A stretch of DNA of 64,000 nucleotides. Source: Rubrobacter tropicus. GTDB lineage: Bacteria; Actinomycetota; Rubrobacteria; Rubrobacterales; Rubrobacteraceae. Positions 18,576 to 27,376 of the stretch are shown here, piece by piece; the first letter of the stretch is position 1, and the number at the start of each line of letters is the position of its first letter. The DNA is taken from NCBI RefSeq assembly GCF_011492945.1, contig NZ_CP045119.1:806001-870000 (forward strand), read 5' to 3'. The position numbers and the translations under genes were made by a program. Below the pieces are notes generated by a model. It saw only the letters and a list, made by a program, of their open reading frames with translations. It searched no databases and was not told where the DNA came from.

Positions 18576-20287
18576 CCTTCCCGACAAAAGAGTTTCCGAA
18601 CGACCTCGAGATCGCCCGCCGGTCGAAGCTGAGGCCGCTGCCCGAGGTAGCCGGGACCATGGGCATAGGCCCGCACTTGCTGGAGCCCTACGGCGACGCC
18701 GTGGCGAAGGTGAAGCTCGAAGCCATCGAGGAACTCTCGGACCGGCCGAGGGCGAAATACGTGGTGGTCTCCGCCATAACGCCGACGCCGCTCGGGGAGG
18801 GAAAGACGACGACGACGGTGGGCCTGGGGCAGGCTTTCTCCCACCTCGGGAAGACGGCGACGGTCGCGGTGCGCCAGCCGGCGATGGGGCCGACGTTCGG
18901 CATAAAGGGGGGCGCCGCGGGCGGCGGCTACAGTCAGGTCGTGCCGATGGAGATGCTCAACCTCCACCTGACCGGGGACACGCACGCGGTCACGTCGGCC
19001 CACAACCTGCTCTCGGCCATGATAGACAACCACGTCCACCAGAACGACGACTTTTTCCACGTGGACCGGCACAGCATCACCTGGCGGCGGGTCCTCGACG
19101 TCAACGACCGCGCCCTGCGCAACATCATCGTCGGCCTCGGACCGCGAACGGACGGTATCCCGCGCGAGACCGGCTTCGACATCACGGCCGCCTCGGAGGT
19201 CATGGCGATCCTCGCGCTCTCCACCTCCTTGCGGGATCTGAGGGAGAGGCTCGGCCGCATCGTGATCGGGAACACCGTGGACGGCGAGCCGATAACGGCA
19301 GAAGACCTGAAGGCCGCCGGCGCCATGGCGGTGATGCTGAAGGAGGCGATAAAGCCGAACCTGATGCAGACGCTGGAGAACACGCCGGTGCTGGTCCACG
19401 CCGGCCCCTTCGGCAACATCGCCACGGGCAACTCCTCCATCGTGGCGGACAGGATCGGCATAAGGGGTGGGGATTACCTGATCACCGAAGCGGGCTTTGG
19501 CGCGGACATGGGCGCCGAGCGTTTCTTCAACATCAAGTGCCGCTACTCGGGGCTCAAGGCCGACGCGGCGGTGCTGGTGGCCACCGTGCGCGCCCTCAAG
19601 GCCCACTCCGGCAGGTTCGAGGTCGTCGCCGGACGTCCGCTGCCCCCCGAGCTGCTGGAGGAGAACCCCGACGACGTGTTCGCCGGGGCTGACAACCTGA
19701 GAAAGCAGATCGAGAACATAAGGCTGCACGGCGTCTCGCCCGTCGTGGCGATCAACGCCTTCCCGACCGACCACGACTCCGAGCACGCCGCCATTCGCGA
19801 GATCGCCGAGGAGACCGGGGCGCGCGTCGCCGTCGCCAACCATTTCTCCGAGGGCGGTGCCGGCGCGACCGACCTGGCCGAAGCCGTCGCCGAAGCCTCC
19901 GAAGAGCCCACCGAGTTCGGCTTCCTCTACCCCGAGGAGGCGAGCCTCAGGGAGAAGATAGAGACCATAGCCACGAAGGTCTACGGGGCCGACGGCGTGG
20001 CCTACGACATGAAGGCCTCCCAGCAGCTCGACTCCTACGAGAAGAACGGTTTCGGGAACCTGCCCGTGTGCATGGCGAAGACGCACCTCTCCATCTCCTC
20101 GGACCCGACGCTCCTCGGGGCGCCGAAAGGTTGGACGCTCCCGGTGCGGGAGGTGCGCGCCTCCGTGGGCGCCGGCTTTATCTACCCGCTGTGCGGAGAG
20201 ATGAGGACCATGCCGGGCCTGAGCGCAACGCCGGCCGCCACGCGCATAGACATAGACGAGAACGGCGAGATCGTGGGCCTCTCGTGA
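18572..20287 (+). CDS. fhs: Formate--tetrahydrofolate ligase
   Basis: 10-formyl-H4folate + ADP + Pi to or from formate + H4folate + ATP. 571 residues from the ATG overlapping the preceding stop; family length is about 555-560. Signature stretches: TPTPLGEGKTTTTVGLGQA (nucleotide loop, near residue 70), AMGPTFGIKGGAAGGGYSQV, LTGDTHAVTSAHNLLSAMID and FGNIATGNSSIVAD. In this operon it would release methyl-derived carbon as formate and recover ATP. A methylene-H4folate dehydrogenase/cyclohydrolase (FolD) is not in the window and would be needed from elsewhere. Confidence 0.96.
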   Translation: MTFPTKEFPNDLEIARRSKLRPLPEVAGTMGIGPHLLEPYGDAVAKVKLEAIEELSDRPRAKYVVVSAITPTPLGEGKTTTTVGLGQAFSHLGKTATVAVRQPAMGPTFGIKGGAAGGGYSQVVPMEMLNLHLTGDTHAVTSAHNLLSAMIDNHVHQNDDFFHVDRHSITWRRVLDVNDRALRNIIVGLGPRTDGIPRETGFDITAASEVMAILALSTSLRDLRERLGRIVIGNTVDGEPITAEDLKAAGAMAVMLKEAIKPNLMQTLENTPVLVHAGPFGNIATGNSSIVADRIGIRGGDYLITEAGFGADMGAERFFNIKCRYSGLKADAAVLVATVRALKAHSGRFEVVAGRPLPPELLEENPDDVFAGADNLRKQIENIRLHGVSPVVAINAFPTDHDSEHAAIREIAEETGARVAVANHFSEGGAGATDLAEAVAEASEEPTEFGFLYPEEASLREKIETIATKVYGADGVAYDMKASQQLDSYEKNGFGNLPVCMAKTHLSISSDPTLLGAPKGWTLPVREVRASVGAGFIYPLCGEMRTMPGLSATPAATRIDIDENGEIVGLS

Positions 20288-20373
20288 TGGAAGACGGCAA
20301 GGCAAGTTTTGTTGTGAAAGACGGTACTATCTCTGTCGATGCTTCCGCGGGGAGCGAAAGGACCTTCCGATGA
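20287..20373 (+). CDS. Possible 28-residue coupling peptide
   Basis: ATG overlaps the fhs stop (TGATG) and the TGA overlaps the ATG of the next GcvT gene (ATGA), so the open frame exactly bridges the two genes. The peptide starts MEDGKASFVV and ends SERTFR. About half its codons end in G or C, well below its neighbours, so it may be only a translational bridge or an RNA element. No family. Confidence 0.35.
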   Translation: MEDGKASFVVKDGTISVDASAGSERTFR

Positions 20374-21665
20374 CCGAGAGAAGAACGCCGCTGTACGACT
20401 TCCACCTCCGTTCGGCGAGGAACGTGGTCAGGGGGGGCGGGGGCTTTATGTTCCCGGCCTCGTACACCTCGCCCGTCGAGGAGCACCTCAACGTGCGCCG
20501 CAACGTCGGGATGCAGGACCTCTCGACGATGGGGGAGGTGGACATAAAGGGGCCAGGGGCCGAGAGGCTCGTCAGGCGCCTGCTCGTCAACGAGGTCCAG
20601 GACATGGAGCCGGGGCAGTTGCGCTACTCGACGATGTGCAACGAGCGGGGCGGCATCGTCGACGACGTGACCGTATACAAGTTCGACGACGAGCACTTCA
20701 TGATCGTCGCCAGCTCGGGGCCGCGCCTCAAGACCTTTCGTTGGATCTCCGACCACGCCAGGGGCGCGAGCGCCTACGCGACCGACGTGACCGCGGCGGT
20801 GGCCCTCCCGGTCGTCCAGGGTCCGCGCTCCCGGGGTTTCCTCAAGAGCCTCGTGGACGACGTGGACCTCGACGGGCTCCGCTTCTTCCGCTTCGCCCCG
20901 TGCCGCATCGGGGAGGTCGAGCTCCTGGTCTCCCGCTCCGGATACACGGGGGAGCTCGGCTACGAGCTATATACCCCGGCTGACCAGGCCGGGGTCCTGT
21001 GGGAATTCCTCCTGGAGAAAGGCCGCGAGTTCGACCTCAGGCCCTACGGCGTCGAGGCGATGCAGTCCTTGCGCATCGAGAAGAGCCTGCCGCTCTACGG
21101 CCCCGACATAAGCGAGGACGACACCCCGTTCCACGTGGGTCTCTCGCGCTGGATCCGCTTCGGCAAGCGCGACTTCGTCGGACGCGAGGCCCTGCTGCGC
21201 CTCCAGGAGAGGGGCCTTGAGAGGCGCTGGGTCGGCCTGACCCTGGAGAGCGCGGTGCCGGCCGCGTCGGGCGCGAAAGTCCACGGCGTCGGCGACGTGG
21301 CGACGTTTCGCGAGATGATAGAGACGGGAGCCGAGGCCGGCGAGTACGAGGATGCCGTCATGCCCGGGGAGAGGCAGGTCGGGCGCGTGACCTCCAGCGC
21401 CATGGGCCACACCGTCGGCCGGATGCTCGCGATGGCCTACGTGGACACGGCCCACTCCTGGCCCGGCAACAACCTCATCGTCGAGGTAAACGGCCGCCCC
21501 GTACCCGCCAAAGTCTCCCCGACGCCCTTCTTCGACCCGGAGAACGCCCGCGTCCGCTCGGGGCCCACGGAAGACGGGCACCGGCCCGGGCCAGCGTCGC
21601 GCGCGGTGGCGGGCACCCGTCCGGGCGCGCCCGGGCGGTCGACCAACGGGGGCCCCGGCTCGTGA
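20370..21665 (+). CDS. GcvT-family aminomethyltransferase-like protein
   Basis: 431 residues, tetrahydrofolate-dependent T-protein fold: VRRNVGMQDLSTMGEVDIKG, GGIVDDVTVYKFDDEHFMIV, SRSGYTGELGYELY, and the C-terminal barrel with FGKRDFVGREALL and GRVTSSAMGHTVG. It is the closest of the three paralogues here to true GcvT, but no GcvH or GcvP is nearby, so it is more likely an N-demethylase partner than part of the glycine cleavage system. The last 35 residues are disordered (Pro/Gly/Arg). Start overlaps a 28-codon frame; stop overlaps the next GTG. Confidence 0.88.
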   Translation: MTERRTPLYDFHLRSARNVVRGGGGFMFPASYTSPVEEHLNVRRNVGMQDLSTMGEVDIKGPGAERLVRRLLVNEVQDMEPGQLRYSTMCNERGGIVDDVTVYKFDDEHFMIVASSGPRLKTFRWISDHARGASAYATDVTAAVALPVVQGPRSRGFLKSLVDDVDLDGLRFFRFAPCRIGEVELLVSRSGYTGELGYELYTPADQAGVLWEFLLEKGREFDLRPYGVEAMQSLRIEKSLPLYGPDISEDDTPFHVGLSRWIRFGKRDFVGREALLRLQERGLERRWVGLTLESAVPAASGAKVHGVGDVATFREMIETGAEAGEYEDAVMPGERQVGRVTSSAMGHTVGRMLAMAYVDTAHSWPGNNLIVEVNGRPVPAKVSPTPFFDPENARVRSGPTEDGHRPGPASRAVAGTRPGAPGRSTNGGPGS

Positions 21666-22915
21666 GCGTCACCTACTCCGGCCGCTACGACGCCATCGTC
21701 GTCGGCGTGGGGGGGATGGGGAGCGCCGCGTGCTACTACCTCGCCCGGCGCGGCAGGCGGGTGCTGGGTCTCGAGCGTTTCGGCATCCCGCACTCGATGG
21801 GGTCCTCGCACGGCCACACCCGCATAATCCGGCTGGCCTACTACGAGCACCCTTCCTACGTGTTGCTCCTCAAGCGGGCCTACGAGCTGTGGCGCGAGAT
21901 CCAACTAACGTCCGGCGAGCGTCTCCTGCACATCACGGGGTCCGTTGACGCGGGCCCCGAGGACTCCTGGGTCTTCAAGGGCTCGTGGGAGTCCTGCAAG
22001 CTGCACGACCTTCCCCACGAGGTCGTCACCGGCGCCGAGCTGCACCGCCGCCACCCCGGATACCGCCTGCCCCCGACCCACCTCGCGCTCGTTCAACCCG
22101 AGGGCGGCTTCCTCACGCCCGAGAAGTGCATAGTCTCCTACGTGACGGGCGCGCAGGCGCACGGGGCCGAGATCCACGCCCGCGAGAGGGTCCTCGAGTG
22201 GGAGCCGCTGGAGGGCGGGGTGCGGGTTCGCACGGACCGCGGCGCCTACGAGGCGGAGAAGCTCATCGTCACCGCCGGCGCCTGGGACGGCGAGCTTCTC
22301 GACGTGCTCGACGGCCTCGCCGTCCCCGAGAGGCAGGTCCTGGCCTGGCTCCAGCCCACCCGCCCCGAACGCTTCCGGCCCGGCGACTTCCCCGTCTTCA
22401 ACCTGCTCGTTGACGAGGGACGCTTCTACGGCTTCCCGGTCTTCGGCGTCCCCGGCTTCAAGTTCGGGAAGTACCACCACCTCGAAGAGGTCGTAGATCC
22501 CGAGACACTCGACCGCGAGACCCACGACTACGACGAACGGTTGCTGCGGGATTTCGCCGAGCGCTACTTTCCCGACGGCTGCGGGCCGACGATGGACCTG
22601 CAAACCTGCATGTTCACCAACACGCCCGACAACCACTTCGTCATCGACCTGCACCCGGACTACGAGCAGGTCTCGTTCGCCTCGCCCTGCTCGGGGCACG
22701 GCTACAAGTTCGCCAGCGTGATAGGCGAGATCATGGCCGACCTGGCCGAGACCGGTATGACGCGCCACGACATAAGCCTCTTCGGCCTGGATCGCCTGCG
22801 ACGCCCCTCCCGGAGGCGTCCCTCACCGGCCGGAGGCGTCGACGGGCGGGCCCGGGAGCAGAACGGTCGTTCCCAATATTTTTCGCGGGTGCCCGACGTG
22901 AGGCCGTTCTGGTAG
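21662..22915 (+). CDS. Monomeric sarcosine oxidase / N-methyl amino acid oxidase
   Basis: FAD enzyme oxidising an N-methyl amino acid to the free amine, formaldehyde and H2O2. 417 residues; the MSOX/MTOX family is about 390, the excess being a Pro/Arg-rich tail after residue 380. FAD Rossmann VVGVGGMGSAACYYLARRG at 14-32, then HSMGSSHGHTRIIR, the GG-T-loop pattern of MSOX. Cys316 in QTCMFTNTPD matches the cysteine that binds FAD covalently in MSOX (Cys315), and FASPCSGHGYKF closes the domain. GTG start overlaps the preceding stop. Sarcosine is the likely substrate from context; N-methyltryptophan oxidase is the alternative label. Confidence 0.88.
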   Translation: MSVTYSGRYDAIVVGVGGMGSAACYYLARRGRRVLGLERFGIPHSMGSSHGHTRIIRLAYYEHPSYVLLLKRAYELWREIQLTSGERLLHITGSVDAGPEDSWVFKGSWESCKLHDLPHEVVTGAELHRRHPGYRLPPTHLALVQPEGGFLTPEKCIVSYVTGAQAHGAEIHARERVLEWEPLEGGVRVRTDRGAYEAEKLIVTAGAWDGELLDVLDGLAVPERQVLAWLQPTRPERFRPGDFPVFNLLVDEGRFYGFPVFGVPGFKFGKYHHLEEVVDPETLDRETHDYDERLLRDFAERYFPDGCGPTMDLQTCMFTNTPDNHFVIDLHPDYEQVSFASPCSGHGYKFASVIGEIMADLAETGMTRHDISLFGLDRLRRPSRRRPSPAGGVDGRAREQNGRSQYFSRVPDVRPFW

Positions 22916-22970
22916 ACCAGCTTGCGGAGGGTCGAGGAAGCGGACCTATGAGCTTGAGAGAGGGGACCTT

Positions 22971-23810
22971 GTGTCGATCCTGAGGGTAGTCTCGGGCGCG
23001 CTCGAGGACGGTGCGCGGCGCGAGTCGGTCTACGGTGGTGACCTGCTCGTCTTCAAGAAGGTGCCCCCGATGGAAGAGTTCTGCGCGTTGACGGATGCCC
23101 TGATCCGGGAAGTCTTCCAGACCGGGGACCCGGTGAGGGCGCAGTCGGAGTTCGACCGGGACGAGTACCTTTCCAGGGTAGAGACGCTCCAGAAGCGGTT
23201 CCGGAAGGACGGCGCGGCCAGGGAACTCTTCCTCGCGGCGCTCGGGCACGTCGGGGTGGAACTGGGGCGAACCTTCGGGGACTGGTTGCACCTGCGCGTT
23301 TCGCCCCACGGCGAGGAGCACGCCGGCCGCCGAACCGCCAAGTTGGGCTTCCACCGCGACACCTGGTCTTCCAACGTATACGCGCAGACCAACTGGTGGG
23401 CCCCGATCTACCCGATTACCGCGGGACGCACCATAGCTTTCTACGGGGAGTACTGGGACAGGCCCCTCGAGAACACCAGCGGAGGGTGGGATCTTGAGGA
23501 GATCAGGGCCGGCAGGTCGGGCGCCCCCGTGGTGCCCGGGCCTACCGAAACCGTGGACACCGCCTCAGAGCTGCGGCCGGTGATCGAGCCCGGGGACCTC
23601 CTGTGCTTCTCGGGGGCGCACTTGCACGCCAGCGTCCCGAACTCTACGGGCGTCGCCCGGTTCAGCGTCGAGTTGCGCACGGTCGATGCCGGGGACGCGG
23701 CGGCCGGTCGCGGCGCGCCCAACGTGGACGGCGAGGCCCCCCGCGTGGCCTGGGACTGGTTTCGCCACGTGGACGACGGCACGCTCCTACCCGCGGCGGC
23801 CGGGAGATGA
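22971..23810 (+). CDS. Phytanoyl-CoA-dioxygenase-like Fe(II) oxygenase
   Basis: 279 residues with a jelly-roll non-haem iron pattern: GFHRDTW gives His128-x-Asp130, the distal histidine is His217 or His219 in AHLHASVPNSTG, and a basic residue in ARFSVELR would hold 2-oxoglutarate. I do not recognise a named enzyme. It lies last in the demethylation operon, before the regulator. Related oxygenases hydroxylate trimethylammonium compounds (gamma-butyrobetaine, trimethyllysine), so an oxidative demethylase for betaine is a reasonable guess. GTG start at 22971; GAGAGGGGACCTT lies just upstream. Confidence 0.65.
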   Translation: MSILRVVSGALEDGARRESVYGGDLLVFKKVPPMEEFCALTDALIREVFQTGDPVRAQSEFDRDEYLSRVETLQKRFRKDGAARELFLAALGHVGVELGRTFGDWLHLRVSPHGEEHAGRRTAKLGFHRDTWSSNVYAQTNWWAPIYPITAGRTIAFYGEYWDRPLENTSGGWDLEEIRAGRSGAPVVPGPTETVDTASELRPVIEPGDLLCFSGAHLHASVPNSTGVARFSVELRTVDAGDAAAGRGAPNVDGEAPRVAWDWFRHVDDGTLLPAAAGR

Positions 23811-23866
23811 GGCCCTCTCTCGGACTCGTCTCCCTGGTGGGGCGGGTTCGGCCGCGCGGCGGGGTG

Positions 23867-23881
23867 TAGAATACGCCGTCA
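23867..23881 (+). promoter_or_regulatory. -10 box for a leaderless IclR mRNA
   Basis: TAGAAT at 23867-23872 ends eight bases before the ATG at 23881, the same spacing as at 2375-2389. No Shine-Dalgarno precedes the ATG. Confidence 0.5.
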
Positions 23882-24654
23882 TGGAGACAGTGAAGCGCAG
23901 AAACGCTTTCGTCCAGTCTGTCGACCGGGCGATTACCGTTCTGGAGCTCCTGTCGCGGCGGGGGTGGTCCGGCGTGACGGAGGTGGCCAACGAGCTAAAG
24001 ATCCACAAGTCGACCGCCTACCGGTTGCTCACCACGCTGAGAGACCGGGGTCTGGTGGAGCAGGACGCCGCGACCGAGAAGTACAGGCTCGGTTTCGGTC
24101 TCGTCGCGCTCGCCAGCTCGGTTACGGCGGACCTGGACGTCGCGCGCTGTTCCCGACCGGTTTGCGACCGCCTGGCCGAACAGACGCGGGAGACGGTCAC
24201 CGTCGCCGTCCTGGAGGGCGACGACGGCATCATCCTCCACCAGAGCAACTCGGGTTCTTCCGCCTTGAGCGTGAGCTGGGAGGGCCAGCACACGCCGCTG
24301 CACGCCACGGCGGCGGGCAAAATCTTCCTGCACTACATGCCCGAAGACCAGCGGCGTCGCCTGTCCAGAAAGCCGCTGCAGCGCTACACCGGGAGCACCA
24401 TCGTGGAACCAGCCGCCCTCAAGGAAGAGCTACGCGCCAGCAGGGACAGGGGCTACTGGCACACCGTCGAGGAACTGGAGGACGGTCTCAACGCGGTTGC
24501 CGCGCCGATCCGTTGCGCCCAGGGTGCGGTCGTGGCCGCGGTGAGCGTGTCGGGGCCTGCGTTCCGGCTACCGGAGGAGTCGTTCGACGAGGTTGGCGGG
24601 CTCACCGTCGAGGCCGCGGCGGAGATCTCGCGCTGTCTCGGATTCCGCGTTTAG
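23881..24654 (+). CDS. IclR family transcriptional regulator
   Basis: 257 residues. N-terminal winged helix-turn-helix (SVDRAITVLELLSRRG, then ELKIHKSTAYRLLTTLRDRG near residues 40-60) and a C-terminal effector domain with TPLHATAAGKIFL and AVAAPIRCAQGAVVAAVSVSG. ATG start at a predicted leaderless promoter. It lies at the end of the methylglycine operon and faces the choline-type operon, so it probably controls one or both, with a small catabolite as effector (inference). Confidence 0.93.
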   Translation: METVKRRNAFVQSVDRAITVLELLSRRGWSGVTEVANELKIHKSTAYRLLTTLRDRGLVEQDAATEKYRLGFGLVALASSVTADLDVARCSRPVCDRLAEQTRETVTVAVLEGDDGIILHQSNSGSSALSVSWEGQHTPLHATAAGKIFLHYMPEDQRRRLSRKPLQRYTGSTIVEPAALKEELRASRDRGYWHTVEELEDGLNAVAAPIRCAQGAVVAAVSVSGPAFRLPEESFDEVGGLTVEAAAEISRCLGFRV

Positions 24655-24655
24655 A

Positions 24656-24749
24656 GCTTTCAGCCGTCAGCGATCAGCATTCAGCAAAATAGCTGACAGC
24701 TGACAGCGGAGGCCTGCGGAGCAGGCCGCAGCGGGCCGAAGGCTGACGG
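24656..24749. repeat. TCAGC-heptamer repeat with hairpin (copy B)
   Basis: Four heptamers TCAGCCG, TCAGCGA, TCAGCAT, TCAGCAA, a short A-rich loop, then two complementary AGCTGAC units (24691-24707), the hairpin GGCCTGC-GGA-GCAGGCC (24711-24727), GCGGGCC and a last GGCTGACGGC. Fills the space between two convergent genes and may act as a bidirectional terminator. Confidence 0.75.
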
Positions 24750-26207
24750 CTACCCCACGTTCATTATGACGGTCTTGAACTCGGTGAAGGTCTCCATCGG
24801 GTAGCGGCCACCTACGCGTCCCACGCCGGATTTCGAGCCTGCTCGCCCGCCGAAGGGGAGGTGGCTCTCCCAGTGGTTGGAGGAGGCGTTGATGTTGACC
24901 CAGCCGGTCCGCACCGCCTCGGCGAAGCGCAGGCCCCTCGCCAGGTCCCGGGTAAAGACCGCTGAGAGCAGGCCGTAAGGCGAGGAGTTGACGGATCTGA
25001 TCGCCTCCTGCTCGTCGTGGATAACGGTCGCGGGGATTATGGGGCCGAAGGTCTCTTCCCTGGAGACCCGCATCTCGCCGGTGACCTTGCCGAGCACGGT
25101 CGGACGGTAGTAGAGGTCCGTTGGGTAGCCCTCGGCGCGGGAGCCGCCGGAGATCAACTCCGCGCCGCGCTCGAGCGCGTCGGAGATATGCCGGTCCATC
25201 TTCTCGGCCGTCGGCTCGTTGTTGAGGGGCCCGAGCGTCGTGTCCGGGGCGAAGGGGTCGCCCAGACGGACCCCGCGCTCGATGGCGAGGCCGAGCCTCT
25301 CGATAAAGTCGTCGAAGATCCCCTCGTGAACCAGGAAGCGCTCCCCGGCGGTGCAGCTCTGCCCCGCCCCGAGGAAGGCCGATGTGAGGCTCTCCTCCGC
25401 GGCGACCGCAAGGTCGGCGTCGTCCAGGATCACCATCGGCCCGTTGCCCCCCATCTCCAGGAGAAGCGCCTTCCCGGCGGCCCTCGCGGCCACCTTCTGC
25501 CCGGTCTCGATAGACCCGATAAAGGCGACGGCCTGGGTGCCGGGGTTGGCGGCCACCTCGTCGCCGACGACGGTTCCGTGGCCGGTGACCAGGTTGAAGA
25601 CGCCGGGCGGGAGTTCGGCGTCCACTATGCACTCGGCGAGCTTGACCGCGCAGACCGAGGTCGTCGAGGCGGGGTTCCAGACGACGGCGTTGCCGGAGGC
25701 GAGGGCCGGGGCCAGCGCCTCGGCCGGCATGGTGTAGGGCCAGTTCCAGGGCGAGATCACGCCTACAACCCCGCGCGGGACGCGGTAGAGGAAGACCCGC
25801 TTTCCGGCATCGATCGAGGGCGGCATCGAGCCTTCGAGCCGCGTGGCGTCGGCGCTCGCCATTCGGAAGTACTCGATCAGCTCGTCCACCTCGTCGTAGG
25901 ATTCGGCCGCCAGCGGCTTGCCCTGATCCAGGGTCAACGTCTCCGCCAGGTCGTCGCGGCGCTCCTCGATGGTCCGCGCGATCCGGGCCATCGCCGCGGC
26001 GCGCTCGAACGCGGAGAGGGCGGCCCATTCCGGCCAGGCCCGGTTCGCCGCGGCTATCGCCCGGCGGACGTCCCCGCGGGTCCCTTCTGGTACGCTCCCG
26101 ATCCGCTCGCCGGTCGCCGGGCTCGTGGCCTCTATGCGGGCTTCGGACTCGCCGCCGGCCCACCCGCCGGCGACGTACATCGCGTAGTCTTTGGTCTGCG
26201 TGTACAT
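24750..26207 (-). CDS. Aldehyde dehydrogenase, GbsA-like (betaine aldehyde?)
   Basis: NAD(P)-dependent oxidation of an aldehyde to the acid. 485 residues, full length. Oxyanion region PWNWPYTMPAEALAPALASG, the Glu motif LLLEMGGNGPM, catalytic cysteine in GAGQSCTAGERF, and EETFGPIIP. ATG start overlaps the stop of the iron alcohol dehydrogenase (TGATG). In Bacillus the pair GbsA/GbsB makes glycine betaine from choline through betaine aldehyde with just this ALDH plus iron-ADH arrangement; hence betaine aldehyde is the proposed substrate (inference). Confidence 0.9.
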   Translation of the reverse strand: MYTQTKDYAMYVAGGWAGGESEARIEATSPATGERIGSVPEGTRGDVRRAIAAANRAWPEWAALSAFERAAAMARIARTIEERRDDLAETLTLDQGKPLAAESYDEVDELIEYFRMASADATRLEGSMPPSIDAGKRVFLYRVPRGVVGVISPWNWPYTMPAEALAPALASGNAVVWNPASTTSVCAVKLAECIVDAELPPGVFNLVTGHGTVVGDEVAANPGTQAVAFIGSIETGQKVAARAAGKALLLEMGGNGPMVILDDADLAVAAEESLTSAFLGAGQSCTAGERFLVHEGIFDDFIERLGLAIERGVRLGDPFAPDTTLGPLNNEPTAEKMDRHISDALERGAELISGGSRAEGYPTDLYYRPTVLGKVTGEMRVSREETFGPIIPATVIHDEQEAIRSVNSSPYGLLSAVFTRDLARGLRFAEAVRTGWVNINASSNHWESHLPFGGRAGSKSGVGRVGGRYPMETFTEFKTVIMNVG

Positions 26208-27376
26208 CACTTCCCCCTCGCGAAGGCGTTGCGGTAGATCTCCTCGTAGTCGGCGACCGTGACCTCGCGGGGGTTGCCGATCGTCTGCGGGTCCTCGTGG
26301 GCGATCCGGGCGAGCATGGGGATCTCGTCTTCCGAGAAGCCCAGCTCTTCCATCGTCGGGATGCCCACGTCCTCGGTCAGGCGGTAGAGCTCCTCGATAC
26401 CCGCCCGCGCGGCCTCCAGCGGGTCGAGTCTCCTGGTGTCCGCGCCCATGGCGAGCGCGATGCGCGCGTAGCGCCCGGGGTCGGCCGGGGCGTTGTACTC
26501 GCACACCGGGCCGAGGACGCGGGCCGTCAGGGCGCCGTGGGGGCAGTCGTGGACGCCCCCCGCCGACTGGCTCATGGCGTGGGCGGCCCCCGCGCTCTCC
26601 GTGCCGTAGGCCATCCCTCCGAACGTGGCCGCGTGCGCCATGAACGTGCGGGCCTCCATGTTCGAGCCGTCCTCGCAGGCTGCCCGCAGCCACCGCGCCA
26701 CGTACTCGATGGCGGTCAGGGCGAAGGAGTCGGTGAAGGGCTGGTGGTAGTCGCAGGTGTAGCACTCGATCCCGTGCGAGAGCGCGTCCATCCCCGTAGC
26801 CGCCGTGATGGCGGTCGGCAGGCCCGCCATCAGGGCCGGGTCCACGAGCGCCACGTGGGCGCCGATCAGGGCCGTGCCGCCGACGTTGAACTTGATCTTG
26901 CGTTCGTGGTCGGTAATGACGGCCCACAGCGTGACCTCGCTGCCGGTCCCGGCGGTCGTCGGCACGGTCACGAGCGGCGGCACGCGCCGCGTGATGGGCT
27001 TCCCGCCGTCCTCGTAATCCAGGATCGACCCGCCGCCCGTGACCTCGATCCCGACCCCCTTGGCCGTGTCCATCGAGCTGCCGCCGCCTAAGGCCACGAG
27101 CCCGTCGCAGCCCTCGTTCCGGTAGACCTCGCGCGCCCGTCCGATCAGTTCCACGTCGGGGTTCGGCCTGACCCCGTCGAAGACTACGGCGTCCGTGAGG
27201 CGCCCGACGGCCTTCTCCGCAAGACCGGCGGCGGCCACGCCCGCGTCGGTTACGAGCAACGGGCGCCTCACGCCCAACTCCTCCACGATCCCGCCCAGCC
27301 TGCCGATGGCCCCCTGTCCGTGCACGATGCGGGTCGGGACCTCGACGGTGCGTATGGTCTCTACTTGGACGCTCAT
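26207..27376 (-). CDS. Iron-containing (type III) alcohol dehydrogenase, GbsB-like
   Basis: NAD-dependent oxidation of an alcohol to an aldehyde. 389 residues. ADH type III marks: HGQGAIGRLGGIVEELG, GLVALGGGSSMDTAKG (NAD loop), PTTAGTGSEVT, ATGMDALSHGIECYTC and the metal-site histidines in GAAHAMSQSAGGVHDCPHG. ATG start, ATGA overlap with the hydrolase gene before it, one-base overlap with the ALDH after it. The hydrolase-ADH-ALDH order next to a betaine-degrading operon suggests choline dehydrogenase activity as in B. subtilis GbsB. Confidence 0.9.
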   Translation of the reverse strand: MSVQVETIRTVEVPTRIVHGQGAIGRLGGIVEELGVRRPLLVTDAGVAAAGLAEKAVGRLTDAVVFDGVRPNPDVELIGRAREVYRNEGCDGLVALGGGSSMDTAKGVGIEVTGGGSILDYEDGGKPITRRVPPLVTVPTTAGTGSEVTLWAVITDHERKIKFNVGGTALIGAHVALVDPALMAGLPTAITAATGMDALSHGIECYTCDYHQPFTDSFALTAIEYVARWLRAACEDGSNMEARTFMAHAATFGGMAYGTESAGAAHAMSQSAGGVHDCPHGALTARVLGPVCEYNAPADPGRYARIALAMGADTRRLDPLEAARAGIEELYRLTEDVGIPTMEELGFSEDEIPMLARIAHEDPQTIGNPREVTVADYEEIYRNAFARGK

